This document shows, piece after piece, positions 41,241-42,222 of a stretch of 42,222 nucleotides of DNA. Positions within the stretch are counted from its first letter, which is position 1. Each line of letters opens with the position of its first letter. The position numbers and the translations under genes are program-made. A model generated the notes under the pieces. The model saw only the letters and a list, made by a program, of their open reading frames with translations, was not told where the DNA came from and searched no databases. Source of the DNA: Lachnospiraceae bacterium UBA7060 (GTDB lineage Bacteria > Bacillota > Clostridia > Lachnospirales > Lachnospiraceae); contig DLAA01000054.1 of NCBI GenBank assembly GCA_002493835.1, positions 1 through 42,222 of the forward strand, read 5' to 3'.

Positions 41241-42222
41241 GTCTGATATTTTAAATGAATCATTGCGTGTTTCGCCGTGGCAGGGACATCGCAATTTTAT
41301 ATATGACTATTTTAAATATATAAAACCGAAAATGGCGATAGAACTTGGAACGCATTATGGATGTTCTTTTTTTGCGATGTGCCAGTCCATGAAAGATAAT
41401 CATCTGGATTCTAAATTGTATGCAGTTGATACCTGGGAAGGCGATCCTCAGGCCGGATTTTACGGTGATGAAGTGTGGGATATTGTCACTGCCACAAAAC
41501 AGAGATTCTTTGGCAGCCAAGATACAGTATTTTTAAAAATGCTTTTTAACGATGCTGTTAAAAAGTTTGCAGATGAAACATTCGATTTGATCCATATTGA
41601 CGGGCTGCATACATATGAGGCAGTGTCCGAAGACTTTCATAATTGGCTTCCCAAACTAAAAAAGGACGGGGTCATACTGTTTCATGATGTAGACAGCGAG
41701 AAGAAATATGGAACAAATGTGTTCTGGGAGGAAATAAAGCAAAACTATTCCTGCTTTTTTGAGTTTTCCCACAGTTGGGGGCTGGGTATTTTGTTTCCAA
41801 AAGGAAATAAAATATACGACCTGCTTAGGGAAAACAATTTTGAAGATAAATTATGGGTATATCAATACAAAGCCCTGTATGAATATGAAGCGATAAAAAC
41901 AAAAGATTTAACGCAGATGGCAGATGAACGATACGAGGCAATCATAGATCAAAACAGGATGATAGCGGAGAGAGATGCCAGTATCGCAGACCAGAAAGCG
42001 TTGATTGACGAGAAGGACAAAGGGATTCAGAATCAGGGCAAAATGATAGATGAGCGGGATACCGTGATCGCAAGCCAGAAAGCACTGATCGATGAGAAAG
42101 ACGAGGGGATTCGGAATCAGGGCAAGATGATAGATGAGAGGGATGCTGTGATAGCAAGTCAGAAAGCACTGATCGACGAGAAAGACGAGGGGATTCGGAA
42201 CCAGGGCAAAATGATAGATGAG
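41206..42222 (+). CDS. SAM-dependent methyltransferase with repeat-built helical C-terminus (partial)
   Basis: Runs off the window; 339 residues are visible. Residues 30-200 form a class I methyltransferase: SAM site MAIELGTHYGCSF at 43-55, YAVDTWEGD at 72-80, FDLIHIDGLHTYEAV near 126-140, and DGVILFHDVD near 154. This resembles the Methyltransf_24 type. From residue 252 follow copies of a 28-residue unit, MIDERDxVIASQKALIDEKD then GIRNQGK, with hydrophobic pairs every seven residues, as in a helical rod. ATG 41206 has GGAGG 6 bases upstream and overlaps the ATPase gene. It probably modifies the exported glycan. The C-terminal end is unknown. Confidence 0.88.
   Translation, partial: MEKWSISSPRYESDILNESLRVSPWQGHRNFIYDYFKYIKPKMAIELGTHYGCSFFAMCQSMKDNHLDSKLYAVDTWEGDPQAGFYGDEVWDIVTATKQRFFGSQDTVFLKMLFNDAVKKFADETFDLIHIDGLHTYEAVSEDFHNWLPKLKKDGVILFHDVDSEKKYGTNVFWEEIKQNYSCFFEFSHSWGLGILFPKGNKIYDLLRENNFEDKLWVYQYKALYEYEAIKTKDLTQMADERYEAIIDQNRMIAERDASIADQKALIDEKDKGIQNQGKMIDERDTVIASQKALIDEKDEGIRNQGKMIDERDAVIASQKALIDEKDEGIRNQGKMIDE
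41959..42222 (+). repeat. 84-bp in-frame tandem repeats
   Basis: Units start at 41959, 42043 and 42127, and a fourth begins at 42211. Units two and three differ at 8 of 84 positions, with only one amino acid change, so they duplicated recently. Unit one is more diverged. The array continues past the window. Confidence 0.9.

Noticed and set aside
41942..42169. Minus-strand Ser/Pro-rich 75-codon frame
   Set aside because: Antisense of the 84-bp repeat array.
41959..42222. CRISPR-like array
   Set aside because: The 84-bp units are adjacent without spacers, stay in frame and encode regular helical repeats.

Overview
The window looks like chromosomal DNA from an endospore-forming member of the Clostridia, most likely Lachnospiraceae. 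Support for this comes from a complete eight-gene spoIIIA operon, spoIVB, the clostridial order asp23-nusB-xseA-xseB-ispA-dxs-tlyA-nadK-argR-recN-spoIVB, a deoB/deoC/deoD/udp/cdd nucleoside operon, strong purine-rich Shine-Dalgarno sites, frequent TTG and GTG starts, and moderate GC content. The family assignment is inference. No tRNA, 5S/16S/23S rRNA, CRISPR array or prophage was seen.

Layout. 1-226 is the 3' part of the RNase P RNA gene. 319-7498 is a mixed housekeeping region: a secreted trypsin-like protease, an aldose-1-epimerase relative, a two-gene ABC exporter, two CobW-type GTPases (one with a long His-rich metal-binding stretch, the other apparently fused to a DUF1980-like C-terminus), a CmpB-type membrane protein, and a PHP-domain phosphoesterase on the minus strand. 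7847-12948 is spoIIIAA-AH, which encodes the channel between mother cell and forespore. A decayed second copy of deoB (13049-13520) lies between it and prfC. After prfC and a secreted transglutaminase-like protein comes a tightly packed run, often overlapping by a few bases, from asp23 to recN (16577-25542). It covers transcription antitermination, exonuclease VII, the start of isoprenoid synthesis, rRNA methylation, NAD kinase, the arginine repressor and the recombination protein RecN. A good terminator closes it. spoIVB follows, with its own terminator.

27405-32906 is a nucleoside salvage operon: uridine phosphorylase, cytidine deaminase, phosphopentomutase, a Crp/Fnr-type regulator, a YczE/YitT-type membrane protein, purine nucleoside phosphorylase and deoxyribose-phosphate aldolase. 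Together these enzymes take nucleosides to free bases and pentose phosphates, and deoxyribose-5-phosphate on to glyceraldehyde-3-phosphate and acetaldehyde. A terminator ends the operon.

33295-34649 holds two tandem paralogous small serine recombinases. The second lies between two 23-bp near-palindromic sites in inverted orientation, which could be recombination or operator sites. Directly downstream, 34817 to the window end is a cell-surface polysaccharide locus: a GT2 glycosyltransferase, a large HAD-family protein, a GT4 glycosyltransferase, a Wzm/Wzt-type ABC exporter with a long Wzt C-terminal domain, and a methyltransferase whose C-terminus is made of nearly identical 28-residue helical repeats. 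The last gene runs off the end. Two points deserve most attention: the possible recombinase-controlled switch in front of the polysaccharide genes, and the methyltransferase-plus-repeat protein, which has the architecture expected of a chain-length ruler like WbdD of Gram-negative O-antigen systems.
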